In this document: positions 1 to 7,945 of the stretch, in pieces | Position numbering within the stretch: position 1 is the first letter of the stretch | Layout of the letters: every line of letters begins with the position of its first letter | NCBI GenBank assembly: GCA_035625725.1 | Contig: DASPPB010000026.1 | Location: 1 to 64,000, forward strand | DNA length: 64,000 nt | Reading direction: 5' to 3' | DNA from: GJ-E10 sp035625725 | GTDB taxonomy: Bacteria > Pseudomonadota > Gammaproteobacteria > Burkholderiales > Burkholderiaceae_F | The notes under the pieces: generated by a model | What the model was told of the DNA's origin: nothing | Seen by the model: only the letters and a program-made list of their open reading frames with translations | The model's database searches: none | Position numbers and translations under genes: made by a program

Positions 1-63
1 TTCGGTGCTCAACTCGAAGAAGAAAACAACCGGACTTCTCGGCGCCTTTGAAGCTCAGTTTGG

Positions 64-210
64 CTAGTTGCGCGAGTACGACCACTGGATTTGGGCGTAG
101 TTGAAAGACACACCGCCAGCGACCTGGCTAAGAGACGATTCGTCAAGCTCGATAAGGCCATTCGAATCGGTTGCTGTGGCGGATTCGAAGGCTTGCTGGG
201 TGGTCTTCAT
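64..210 (-). CDS. Double-glycine-leader peptide (bacteriocin/RiPP-like precursor), 48 aa
   Basis: This is a short reading frame with an ATG at 210 and a TAG at 64-66. An AGGAG ribosome binding site lies 8 bases before the ATG. The first 33 residues are polar and acidic and end in ELDESSLSQVAGG, the form of a double-glycine leader removed by a C39 peptidase/ABC exporter. The remaining 15-residue core is VSFNYAQIQWSYSRN, rich in Asn, Tyr, Ser and Trp. Such leaders are known from class II microcins and from precursors of modified peptides. No exporter or modifying enzyme is in the window; these could lie to the left of position 1, in the direction of transcription. Function is inferred only from the leader. 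The core is short for a bacteriocin, so a signalling peptide is equally possible. Confidence 0.68.
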   Translation of the reverse strand: MKTTQQAFESATATDSNGLIELDESSLSQVAGGVSFNYAQIQWSYSRN

Positions 211-961
211 GGTTCGCTCCTGTTGGATCGGCTGGAACGAACTTTGCGCCGCGTTGATGATCGGCGAAAGTGCCGAAAGTCATCCGAACCGGTTTCTCGC
301 AGAGAAACCGCGCAGATCAGCCTTTGCGGGGGATTCTGCTACGCGGAGAAGTTGCGAACTTCGGCTCTTGGCCGACCGCGTCGCTTCGCCGGCGTCAGCG
401 TAGCCCAAGGCCGCAATCCCGGTCTAGATAGGTAAGCAGCAATCCGGAATCGAGATGGCTGCAATGCCTCTGACAGCGGCCGCCACGGGGGTGCTGCCGA
501 TGGCGGCCGCGTTCCGGCGCTGCCGACCTATAGCCGCCGTCTCGGTACGTCAAAAGCGACAAGCCAAAAATTGGGAACCGGACAGGTAGTGAGCGCCTCA
601 CCTTCGCGCAAGTTAAGCCCGAAGTTCACCTGGTCAGTCCTTCGCGCACACCGCGGCGGCCTGCTCGCTCCCGTTTACAGTTGAGGAAGCCGAACTTCTG
701 TTCCATGCAAGCTTTGGTTACCCCGGTCAGTTTACGATGACGTCGCTTGATCCCGGGAAAAGCAGCAATAAAAAGGGGCAACGAGCGTTTGTTGCTGGCG
801 GTCGACGACGGAGTCGAGGCGCGCGAGCATGCGAGAGCCAAATCACAATCCGCAAACGTCAGCTTGTACACTGACGTCCATGGGGTATCGACCTTCACCA
901 CGGCAGCAAAGTGTTTTCCAACGCTGCGCGAATCAACTCGCATATTCGCTTCTACGAGAGC
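211..961. other. Intergenic region without a supported gene
   Basis: Apart from the inverted repeat at 290-310, this stretch holds only short frames of low-complexity, Arg/Ala-rich translation with no recognisable domain or good ribosome binding site. It presumably carries the promoters of the minus-strand peptide gene and the plus-strand glycosidase gene, but no clear -35/-10 pair is visible. Confidence 0.5.
290..310. promoter_or_regulatory. 9-bp perfect inverted repeat upstream of the leader peptide gene
   Basis: CGGTTTCTC and GAGAAACCG flank a 3-base spacer (gca). The element lies about 80 bases upstream of the peptide gene start at 210. It could be an operator for a dimeric regulator or a hairpin in a long 5' leader. 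No run of T follows on either strand, which argues against a simple terminator. Confidence 0.45.
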
Positions 962-2335
962 ATGACGCACGGTAACGCCGCCACAACACCCCCGGACCTC
1001 CCGCGCTTTCCCAAGGATTTCCTCTGGGGCGTCGCAACCTCCGCCTACCAGATCGAAGGTGCGCTGACCGAGGATGGACGCGGGGCGTCGATCTGGGATC
1101 GTTTTTGCCAGAGTCCGGGCCGCATCGCTCGCGGTGAAACCGCGGCCATAGCCTGCGATCACTATCACCGTTATCGGGAGGACGTTGCGCTGATGGCCGA
1201 CCTGGGTGTCGGCGCGTATCGCTTTTCTATTGGGTGGACGCGTATTCAGCCGAACGGCCGCGGTGCACCGAACCCGAAGGGAGTGGACTTTTACTCGCGT
1301 TTGGTTGATGAGCTGCTCGCGAGCGGGATCCGCCCGATGACGACGCTGTACCACTGGGATCTGCCCCAGGCCCTGCAGGATGCCGGCGGTTGGCGAAATC
1401 GTGACACCGCCAAACACTTTGCGGATTTCGTTCAGATTGTGGCCGAGAAGCTCGGTGATCGCGTTGCGTACTGGGTCACGCACAACGAGACGTTTGAACA
1501 TTCCACCCTCGGGCATTCCGTCGGCGCACATGCGCCGGGGCTCATGCTATTGATGGATGCGTTTCCGATCGTGCATCACCTACTGCTATCACATGGCATG
1601 GCCGTTCAGGCCCTGCGAGCGAGCCTGCCGCGTTCGACTCAGATCGGCATCGCGCAGAGCATGGCGCCTGCGCGGCCGGCAAGTGACCGTCCGGAGGACC
1701 ACTTCGCTGCTGGCATGCTGGAGGTATTGCACTGTCGCCAGCACCTCGATCCGCTGCTGCTGGGTCGGTATCCGATTGAATTGGCTGGGTTCGGCATTGA
1801 TCAATCGGTGATTCTCGTCGGTGATCTGGCAACCATTGCGCAACCGCTCGACTTTCTCGGCATCAACTACTACAACCCACATTACGTCCAGGCCACTCCA
1901 CCGGGTTCGCCGTTGCCACTGTTGTTGGCTGAGCCACCTGAGCAGTACGAGCGCACCGAGATGGGTTGGCCGATCATTCCGCAGGGCCTCGCGGAAGGGC
2001 TGCTGGGGTTACGTGAGCGCTACGGTGCGATGTTGCCGCCGGTCATTATCACGGAAAGCGGCATGGCGCTGGCCGACGCGGTTGACGCCAATGGCCTCGT
2101 TCATGATCTGCGTCGCGTGCGCTTTCTGCACGATCATCTGAACGCCCTGCGCGAGGCGATGGAAGGCGGCGTCGATGTGCGTGGCTACTTTGTCTGGTCC
2201 CTGTTGGATAACTTTGAGTGGGCCGAGGGATATCGACCAAGGTTTGGCTTAGTGCACGTCGATTACCCTAGTCAGCGGCGCACGGCCAAGACTTCGTTCC
2301 TGTGGTACCGCGACCTGATCGCTGCGCAGCGATGA
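962..2335 (+). CDS. Family 1 glycoside hydrolase (beta-glucosidase-like), 457 aa
   Basis: This is a retaining GH1 enzyme that hydrolyses beta-linked glucosides or galactosides, probably in the cytoplasm because no signal peptide is seen. The family N-terminal signature FPKDFLWGVATSAYQIEGA lies at about residues 16-34. The acid/base Glu is at about residue 176 in THNETF, where the usual motif is NEP, and the nucleophile Glu is at about residue 365 in ITESG. The length is typical of GH1. The frame is open upstream to 911, but the ATG at 962 is preferred because it follows GAGAG and the protein then starts just before the conserved signature. The Pro of NEP is replaced by Thr, which is uncommon but does not remove the catalytic Glu. 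The substrate cannot be read from the sequence. Confidence 0.9.
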   Translation: MTHGNAATTPPDLPRFPKDFLWGVATSAYQIEGALTEDGRGASIWDRFCQSPGRIARGETAAIACDHYHRYREDVALMADLGVGAYRFSIGWTRIQPNGRGAPNPKGVDFYSRLVDELLASGIRPMTTLYHWDLPQALQDAGGWRNRDTAKHFADFVQIVAEKLGDRVAYWVTHNETFEHSTLGHSVGAHAPGLMLLMDAFPIVHHLLLSHGMAVQALRASLPRSTQIGIAQSMAPARPASDRPEDHFAAGMLEVLHCRQHLDPLLLGRYPIELAGFGIDQSVILVGDLATIAQPLDFLGINYYNPHYVQATPPGSPLPLLLAEPPEQYERTEMGWPIIPQGLAEGLLGLRERYGAMLPPVIITESGMALADAVDANGLVHDLRRVRFLHDHLNALREAMEGGVDVRGYFVWSLLDNFEWAEGYRPRFGLVHVDYPSQRRTAKTSFLWYRDLIAAQR

Positions 2336-2520
2336 TCGGTCGCGGCAAATCGCACTCGCGCGCGTCCGGGCGTGCCAAGAGCGCAGCGCCGACGGTCCGC
2401 TGGCGTTTGGAGGCGGGTCAGCCGCTAACACCTCAAAAGCGCGTCGCCCGATCCGGCGGCCGGGACGCAATGCCTGGCAGTTTGCAGCGAGGTTCTCTCG
2501 GCTAGACTTGCACGTGACGG

Positions 2521-3699
2521 ATGAGACGACAGGCTCTGGTGGAAAAGACGATCGACTTGGTCTATTTCAATGCCGGCGGCGGGCACCGCGCCGCGGCCAC
2601 CGCGTTGCAAGCCACACTGGCCGCACAAGGACGCCAATGGCGTGTGCGGCTAGTCAATCTTTTCGACGCGCTTGATCCGCAGGGCCAGTTCCGCCGCCTT
2701 ACGGGCATGGCCCCCGAGGATTATTACAACGAGCGACTGGCCCGCGGCTGGACAATCGGCCTTGCCCAAGAGCTCAAGTTGCTGCAGAGCATGATCCGGC
2801 TGGGCCATGGCATGCTCGTAAAGGCACTGCAGCAACACTGGCTTAGCACCGAACCCGATTTGGTCGTCTCGCTTGTGCCGAATTTCAACCGGGCGTTGTA
2901 CGAGAGCCTGGCGGACACGCAGCCCAAGGTGCCCTTCGTGACGGTGTTTACCGATCTGGCCGATTTGCCACCGCATTTCTGGATTGAGCCGGACCAGCAA
3001 CAGGATCTCATCTGTGGTTCGCCGCATGCAGTCATGCAGGCCCGTGCATCCGGATACCCACTCGAGCGCGTGCATCCAGTCTCAGGAATGCTGTTGCGAG
3101 CGGACTTCTACAATATCGTCGCGTGCGACCGCCCGGCCGAGCAGCGCCGCATTGGTCTGGACCCTCAGCGGCCCACTGGTCTGGTGCTGTTCGGCGGCCA
3201 CGGCTCGCGCTCTATGGCCACCATCGCGGCTGCGTTACCCGACACGCAGCTGATCCTTATCTGCGGCCATAACGCGACGCTTGCCAAGCGGCTGCGCAGC
3301 ATCGCGGCGGTCGCACCTCGGTGCGTTGTTGGCTACACGACGGACGTGCCGTACTACATGCAACTGGCCGATTTCTTCATCGGCAAGCCCGGTCCAGGTA
3401 GCCTCAGCGAGGCGGTCCACATGAACTTGCCGGTGATCGTCACACACAATACTTGGACGATGCCGCAAGAGCGCTACAACGCGACCTGGGTCCGCGAAAA
3501 CGGCGTGGGGATCGTGCTCCCCAGCTTCCGGGCGATCCGGTCGGCAGTTGCAGAGCTTGTGGCTTCGCTGGACACGTTCAAGGCCGCCACCTCCCGTTTG
3601 CAGAACCGTGCAGCCTTCGAAATTCCCGAGCGCCTTGCCGTAATCCTCGCCCGCTCCGAGCAACCTGAGGCCCTCGCCACTGCCATCGACGTCGCGTGA
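2521..3699 (+). CDS. MGDG-synthase-like diacylglycerol glycosyltransferase, 392 aa
   Basis: This is a GT-B glycosyltransferase of the monogalactosyldiacylglycerol synthase/processive diacylglycerol glucosyltransferase type, which transfers a sugar from a nucleotide donor to diacylglycerol at the inner membrane face. The N-terminal domain has the nucleotide-fold opening FNAGGGHRAAA (about residues 16-26) of MGDG synthase N-domains. The C-terminal domain has LFGGHGSR and the donor-binding stretch GKPGPGSLSEAVHMNLPVIV. No transmembrane segment is needed for this family. The gene follows the GH1 gene on the same strand after a 185-base gap. The start ATG has only a weak upstream purine stretch; a GTG a few codons downstream is possible. 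In proteobacteria such enzymes can make glycolipids under phosphate limitation. Confidence 0.82.
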   Translation: MRRQALVEKTIDLVYFNAGGGHRAAATALQATLAAQGRQWRVRLVNLFDALDPQGQFRRLTGMAPEDYYNERLARGWTIGLAQELKLLQSMIRLGHGMLVKALQQHWLSTEPDLVVSLVPNFNRALYESLADTQPKVPFVTVFTDLADLPPHFWIEPDQQQDLICGSPHAVMQARASGYPLERVHPVSGMLLRADFYNIVACDRPAEQRRIGLDPQRPTGLVLFGGHGSRSMATIAAALPDTQLILICGHNATLAKRLRSIAAVAPRCVVGYTTDVPYYMQLADFFIGKPGPGSLSEAVHMNLPVIVTHNTWTMPQERYNATWVRENGVGIVLPSFRAIRSAVAELVASLDTFKAATSRLQNRAAFEIPERLAVILARSEQPEALATAIDVA

Positions 3700-4677
3700 A
3701 GACCAATCGGTGCACCCCTTGTGGCACGGCCTAAGTCCGCTTGCCGACAAACTCACCCCGGGGCACCGATGACCGCTTGTGGCGGAAAGCGCAGTTACGC
3801 CATTTCTGCTTCTTCGCTTGCTGGAGGTCCGGTTTCCGAAGGTTAGCGCCCGTTGCCGATCTTGCCTACAGGCGCCGGACGCCACGACTTATACCGCGGT
3901 TAGCCGGGCCATCTTCAGAGCGTCAGTCGATTTCAACCGATGGCCGGCGCCACGGTTTGGGGCCACAGTAAGAAGCACGCTGGCCGCTTATCAACTGCCT
4001 CGTGCTCCGGCTGCCAAAACACCGTGCCCACGCGCGGCAAGCCAATTAGTTGCCGCCGACTACGTTGCTCGCATAGCGGTCGCCTGGCGTACTAGCGTCT
4101 GCGGAAACGTGCCGGTGTGGTGGCCCCACGCGCCATGGCCAGCAAACCGGGTGGTGCCGAGTAAAGCAGGCGGGGGCGGCCACCGCGTCACCGAGTAAGA
4201 GGACCCTTCACGCTATCCCAGCCTGTTGCAACGGGATTGATGGGTCAGCTGATGGGCACGACCCGAAAACGGCAGGTCTTCGGAGGGAAACTTGCGGACC
4301 ACCGCCTCCGCCACCCGACTCCTGTCCGGGCCGGAAACATGGGTTACGGAACATGCCTACCCCCTGTGCGAGGATAGCTGTCGATTCACTCGGTTGAATT
4401 GGGAACCGGACGAACAACGTGACCGGACCGTACTCGGAAGCCTTCAAGCGAAAAATCCATTTTTTCGTCTGAAAAGAACGCCGCAGAGCGCTGCATCCGT
4501 ATCTTTGTCATTGCATGCAGCCGCAAGTTTTGTGGGCCAAGTTGTAAGACAGAAGGTTTTCGAATGCCTACGCGTGCCCATGCATCGGAAGCGCCTCGGG
4601 TAAAGCGGCTGAAGGAACCCGAGATGCAGACAATGGAGGGCGTCTCGCGCCGGGACTCGATCGCGGTGCAGGCAGGC
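3700..4677. other. Intergenic region, about 980 bases, no supported gene
   Basis: Several overlapping short frames exist, but their translations are Arg/Ala/Pro-rich, have no recognisable domain and no strand-consistent ribosome binding site. A 64-codon plus-strand frame starting at 4564 has an AGAAGG before it but runs 80 bases into the convergent ATPase gene. The stretch separates two convergent transcription units and may include decayed sequence. Confidence 0.5.
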
Positions 4678-5730
4678 CTAGGCTGCAGCCTGTACACCGG
4701 GGCCGGTCGCACCCGGGGCCGCGCGGGGCTCCTGTTCGGAGAAGATGGCGCTGCTTAGTCGTTCGAGCATGGTGACACCCTGAACCTCGGTCTCATACAG
4801 CGGGACGATGGCTCGCACGCTGTCGTCAAACTCTCGCCAGATTGTGCGCATGTATTGCTGCTGCATTGCGACGCGGTTGCGCACGAACTCGGCGGCGTCC
4901 GGGCCCGCAGATGTCGGATCCATGACCATGTTTACGAGAACACCGCCTACGGGTATCCCAAAGTCCTTAAACCACTGGATGAATCGCGTCACGACGGCAA
5001 TAGGAAGAGCCTCGGGCAGTGTCACGAAATAAAAGGCTGTGAGCTTTGGGTCGGTGAGCAGCGTGCGGGCATGCTCCATGCGGTCGCGCAAAGTGACGAG
5101 GTATTCCATCAGGGGGTCGGCTTCTTTCTTTTTGGTGAAAGACAGCATCTCCCGAAGGGTGCGGGCGTCTTCCCGGCTTTTGAGCATCTTGTTGACCCAG
5201 ATCGAATACACCTTAGACATCCCCAGCAGGCGTCGCGCATTGGCTGTGGGCGCAGTATCAAAGACGTAGACGTCGTATTCGTTCTTGAACATGATGTCGA
5301 TCATATTCTCGAACATCGCCGACTCCTCGAAAGCCGGGTTCATGGTGGCTGACTCGACGAAATCGTCTGCTTTGGTGGTGATATCCGCGAACTTGAGGAA
5401 CCAGCGGATTTTTTCGCGGATCTCGACTTTCTTGGCTTCGATGCTTTGGCGCGTGTCGATCTCCAAGGCCCAGAGATTCGGCACCTCCTGAATTGGGACG
5501 CACTTGCCGAGCAAGTCCATCCCAAAAAGCCCGGTCAAGCTGTGGACAGGGTTGGTCGAAACGAGTAGCGTGCGGCGGCCTTGGTGTGCCAGTCCAATGG
5601 CCGCGGCCGCGGCGAATACAGTCTTTCCGACACCTCCTTTGCCGCCGAAAAACAGGTACTTCAGGCCAGGGTGCTCCCGCAATTGGCGCCCCATGGACAT
5701 GGAGATTTCGTCCACCGCGTTCCCCGTCAA
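4678..5730 (-). CDS. Get3/ArsA-like ATPase, subunit with Asn in switch I, 350 aa
   Basis: This is a deviant-Walker-A ATPase of the ArsA/Get3 family with one nucleotide-binding domain. The P-loop GGKGGVGKT lies at about residues 29-37. Switch I reads STNPVHSL with Asn at residue 60, where the family has the water-activating Asp of DPAHSL. Switch II reads DTAPTAN (158-164) instead of DTAPTGH. No CxxC zinc motif is present. It is the last gene of a minus-strand operon and overlaps the preceding ATPase stop codon (TTGA). The frame opens with TTG at 5730; GTG at 5715 behind GGGGA or ATG at 5700 may be the true start, the last giving the same N-terminal length as the partner. No arsenic genes are nearby. 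Paired bacterial Get3-like ATPases (mycobacterial BagA/BagB) are a better model than arsenite export. Confidence 0.85.
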   Translation of the reverse strand: MTGNAVDEISMSMGRQLREHPGLKYLFFGGKGGVGKTVFAAAAAIGLAHQGRRTLLVSTNPVHSLTGLFGMDLLGKCVPIQEVPNLWALEIDTRQSIEAKKVEIREKIRWFLKFADITTKADDFVESATMNPAFEESAMFENMIDIMFKNEYDVYVFDTAPTANARRLLGMSKVYSIWVNKMLKSREDARTLREMLSFTKKKEADPLMEYLVTLRDRMEHARTLLTDPKLTAFYFVTLPEALPIAVVTRFIQWFKDFGIPVGGVLVNMVMDPTSAGPDAAEFVRNRVAMQQQYMRTIWREFDDSVRAIVPLYETEVQGVTMLERLSSAIFSEQEPRAAPGATGPGVQAAA

Positions 5731-6698
5731 GCGAACATGACGTCCGCGAGTCGTTCGATCATCGCCAGCCCCGTCACATCGCGCTCCATTTCTGGCACCA
5801 TCGCCATCAGCTGTTCGCCGAATGCCGAGCGGACGCTGCTCAGATGCCGGTCTTGCATGGCAATGCGCCGGCGCAGGTAATCGGGTATGTTTTCTTGGAG
5901 CAGACTGTGCGGAATCACGCGGTTTGCCACGAAGCCCGCAATGGGAACGTCGAACTGCGCGAACATCCGCGCGGCTTTCTGAGTATCGTCGATGACCATG
6001 GCCTCGGGGACGACGACGAAGAAAAAGCCGGTCTTTCGCTTGTCGGTCAGGATGCTGGCCGATGTATTGATGCGCTTTTTGATGTAGAGCAGTTCTTGCA
6101 GGATCTGGTCTTGCTCGCTCGGTTTTTCGCGGCGAAGCCGGCTCACCATTTCTTCATACTCGCGCATTTCCTCGCGTAGCTTGGTGATCTTGTTGATCCA
6201 CTCGTCATAGACCTTGGCCATCGACAGGTAATAAAGCGCGTGGCCTAGAGGAACGAGGTCGTAGATGTAATAATCAAAGTCGCCCTTCATCACGACGTCC
6301 ACCACTGCGTCGAAGATCGCGCTTTCTTCCATCGCCGGTTCGGCGCTCGCCGCTTGGATGTAGTGCTCGATTTCCTCGGGGACGGCGGGCAGGCCATACA
6401 TGTCGAGAATCTTCTGCCGGATTTCCTGCTGGTAGGCGCGGATATGGCTATCGGCGTCGATTTCCTGGGCCCAGAGGTTGTCGATGATTTGAACCGGACC
6501 CTTCCCGAAGATGTCCCGCTCGAATATGTCTGTGAGAGAGGCCTGCGGGTCCACCGAAAATACGAGCACCTTTTTTCCCTGCCGCGCCAGCCAGAAGGCC
6601 GCCGCGGCGGAAAACGTGGTCTTACCCAGCCCACCCTTGCCGCCGAACATGATGTAGCGGCGTTCGGGATGCTGCAAAAATACGTCCTTGAGAGTCAA
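5727..6698 (-). CDS. Get3/ArsA-like ATPase, partner subunit, 323 aa
   Basis: This second ArsA/Get3-family ATPase has P-loop GGKGGLGKTT near residue 20. Switch I DPQASL keeps the Asp but loses the His. Switch II is DLVPLGH in place of DTAPTGH. It aligns with its neighbour along its whole length, including the MEESAIF region and the MAKVY-WINK segment, so the two are paralogues and could form a heterodimer. The start is taken as TTG at 6698 because GAGAGGA lies 7 bases upstream. The frame is open to 6731, but that would overlap the upstream gene. A charged, probably coiled-coil insert (KLREEMREYEEMVSRLRREK) follows switch II. The gene sits 13 bases after the 91-aa gene and overlaps the downstream ATPase start. 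Confidence 0.85.
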   Translation of the reverse strand: MTLKDVFLQHPERRYIMFGGKGGLGKTTFSAAAAFWLARQGKKVLVFSVDPQASLTDIFERDIFGKGPVQIIDNLWAQEIDADSHIRAYQQEIRQKILDMYGLPAVPEEIEHYIQAASAEPAMEESAIFDAVVDVVMKGDFDYYIYDLVPLGHALYYLSMAKVYDEWINKITKLREEMREYEEMVSRLRREKPSEQDQILQELLYIKKRINTSASILTDKRKTGFFFVVVPEAMVIDDTQKAARMFAQFDVPIAGFVANRVIPHSLLQENIPDYLRRRIAMQDRHLSSVRSAFGEQLMAMVPEMERDVTGLAMIERLADVMFA

Positions 6699-6711
6699 AA
6701 CAGAATCCTCT

Positions 6712-6987
6712 CTAGAACATGGCGTCCGCAACGTCCTTCTCGCGTAGCATGCGCCGCTTCCATGTTGCGATTTGGGGAACGACGTACGGCAGCAAACGCA
6801 GACTGTAGTACGGCGGCAGAATCGGGATACCGAGCAAGTCCCCCATCGTGATCAGGATGAACAGGTGTTCCATCGATGCCCGCGTGCGCAGCGCGGCACG
6901 GCTCATGTCATGGGCGGCCATTCCGTAGATGGTTTCGCGCAAGCCTTGCCAAAGTCCTTTTCGCGCCGCTTTCTCTTCTTCGCTCAT
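6712..6987 (-). CDS. Small hydrophobic protein of the Get3-like operon, 91 aa
   Basis: I do not recognise a named family. The protein has a charged N-terminus, a hydrophobic middle (HLFILITMGDLLGIPILPPY, about residues 41-60), then LRLLPYVVPQIATWKRR and a charged tail. It is clearly paralogous to the product of the neighbouring gene at 7000-7296, sharing the pattern LFI-GD-LG-P--P-YY-LR-LP-VVPQI--WK-R-LRE. It starts with ATG at 6987, with AAAGGGG 7 bases upstream, and lies 12 bases after the previous stop and 13 before the next start, so it is co-transcribed with the two ATPases. A short membrane-associated partner or client of the ATPases is a reasonable inference, not a demonstrated role. 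Confidence 0.78.
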   Translation of the reverse strand: MSEEEKAARKGLWQGLRETIYGMAAHDMSRAALRTRASMEHLFILITMGDLLGIPILPPYYSLRLLPYVVPQIATWKRRMLREKDVADAMF

Positions 6988-6999
6988 GAATCGCCCCTT

Positions 7000-7296
7000 T
7001 CAAAGCCCATGCAAGTGATGTTCGTGATCTGTGCCGAGCTCCCGTTCTCGTAGCAACCGGTGCTTCCAGCTCTCTATCTGTGGCACCACGAAAGGCAGGA
7101 TCCGCAGCCCGTAGTATGCCGGCACAACCGGCACGCCAAGCATGTCGCCGAAGACTCCTAAAATGAAGAGTGTTTCGATCGTCGAGCGGAGCTCTAGCGC
7201 CTGCTGCGCGATTTCGTATCCGGAAAGCCCGTAGGCGAACTCGCGGATCGCGCGCTTCCATTCACCAGGAAGTCGCGTGTTATCTTTGGGCGCACG
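7000..7296 (-). CDS. Paralogous small hydrophobic protein; start codon not identified
   Basis: The conserved part runs from GEWKRAIREF (codon near 7266) to the TGA at 7000-7002 and matches the 91-aa neighbour: LFILGVFGDMLGVPVVPAYY followed by LRILPFVVPQIESWKHR. The C-terminus is His-rich (DHEHHLHGL). No ATG, GTG or TTG occurs in this frame from the conserved block back to a TTG near 7399, which lies inside the divergent gene. By alignment the start should fall near 7296, next to the divergent ATG at 7297. Either a rare start codon is used, the sequence has an error or lesion, or translation begins far upstream and overlaps the divergent gene. It would be the first gene of the four-gene operon. 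Confidence 0.62.
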   Translation of the reverse strand, partial: RAPKDNTRLPGEWKRAIREFAYGLSGYEIAQQALELRSTIETLFILGVFGDMLGVPVVPAYYGLRILPFVVPQIESWKHRLLRERELGTDHEHHLHGL

Positions 7297-7929
7297 ATGA
7301 ACGCTCTCATCGGCATCTGCGCGGTCGCCGTCGTAGCTTGGTTTGCCGTCGGATCGATCCGGAACGTCGGTCGGGGACGCGCACTGATGCGCTGGATGCA
7401 AGGCGGGTTGCCCTTGTTTGGCGAGCGTGCCACAGTCCGGTGGCTCGGCTCGACGGCAGTCGAACTCGTTATCCGGGAAGCGAAGGCGCCCTTCGCGGCC
7501 GTGACGCTGGTCTTGTTCTTCGAAGCGCGCGACTTGCCCTGGATGTGGGCGCTTGGGCGTCTGCGCGGCCGTCGGGACACCTTGATCGTCTACGGCGAGC
7601 TGCGTAACGTTCCGACAATCGATTTCGAGGCGCTTGACACCGCGAGCTGGTCCGGCCGCGAGGCACGCCGGCGAATTCCGGCGAACTGGTTGCAGCACCG
7701 CGCGGGCGGGCACGACGCAATGACCGTGCACCTCGCCGATGCCGCGGCGTTGTCGCGCGCGAGCGCGCTGGTGAGTCTGGCTCAGCGTGGTGCGAGGAAC
7801 GTGTTTAGGCTCTCGGTGCGCAAGACGGCGCCGAATTTTCAGCTTCACGTTGCGCTCCCCGACGTGCGGCAATCGGCGCGCGGGTACTTTGAGGCACTCG
7901 AAGCCATCGCCCAAGGTGCTGCGGGCTGA
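7297..7929 (+). CDS. Membrane-anchored protein of unknown function, divergent from the Get3-like operon, 210 aa
   Basis: The product starts with one clear membrane segment (LIGICAVAVVAWFAVGSI, about residues 4-21), followed by a basic stretch and a mainly soluble domain containing ELVIREAKAPFAAVTLVLFFEARDLPWMW and a C-terminal part with DVRQSARGYFEALEAI. I do not recognise a named family, although the composition and codon pattern look like a real gene. It is transcribed away from the two small hydrophobic genes and two ATPases, with its ATG abutting the probable start of the first of them, so a shared promoter region and function are possible. It is convergent with cstA, 16 bases from its end. 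The ribosome binding site is weak. Confidence 0.68.
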   Translation: MNALIGICAVAVVAWFAVGSIRNVGRGRALMRWMQGGLPLFGERATVRWLGSTAVELVIREAKAPFAAVTLVLFFEARDLPWMWALGRLRGRRDTLIVYGELRNVPTIDFEALDTASWSGREARRRIPANWLQHRAGGHDAMTVHLADAAALSRASALVSLAQRGARNVFRLSVRKTAPNFQLHVALPDVRQSARGYFEALEAIAQGAAG

Positions 7930-7945
7930 CGCGAATCGCACCCTT

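Noticed and set aside
626..1531. 301-aa minus-strand frame
   Set aside because: It is antisense to the GH1 glycosidase gene and has no recognisable domain.
4564..4758. 64-codon plus-strand frame with AGAAGG before it
   Set aside because: It runs 80 bases into the convergent ATPase gene and its product is not protein-like.
4678..6698. Arsenite-efflux ATPase function for the two ArsA-like genes
   Set aside because: No arsR, arsB or arsC is nearby, each protein has one domain with degenerate motifs, and no arsenic-binding Cys triad is seen.
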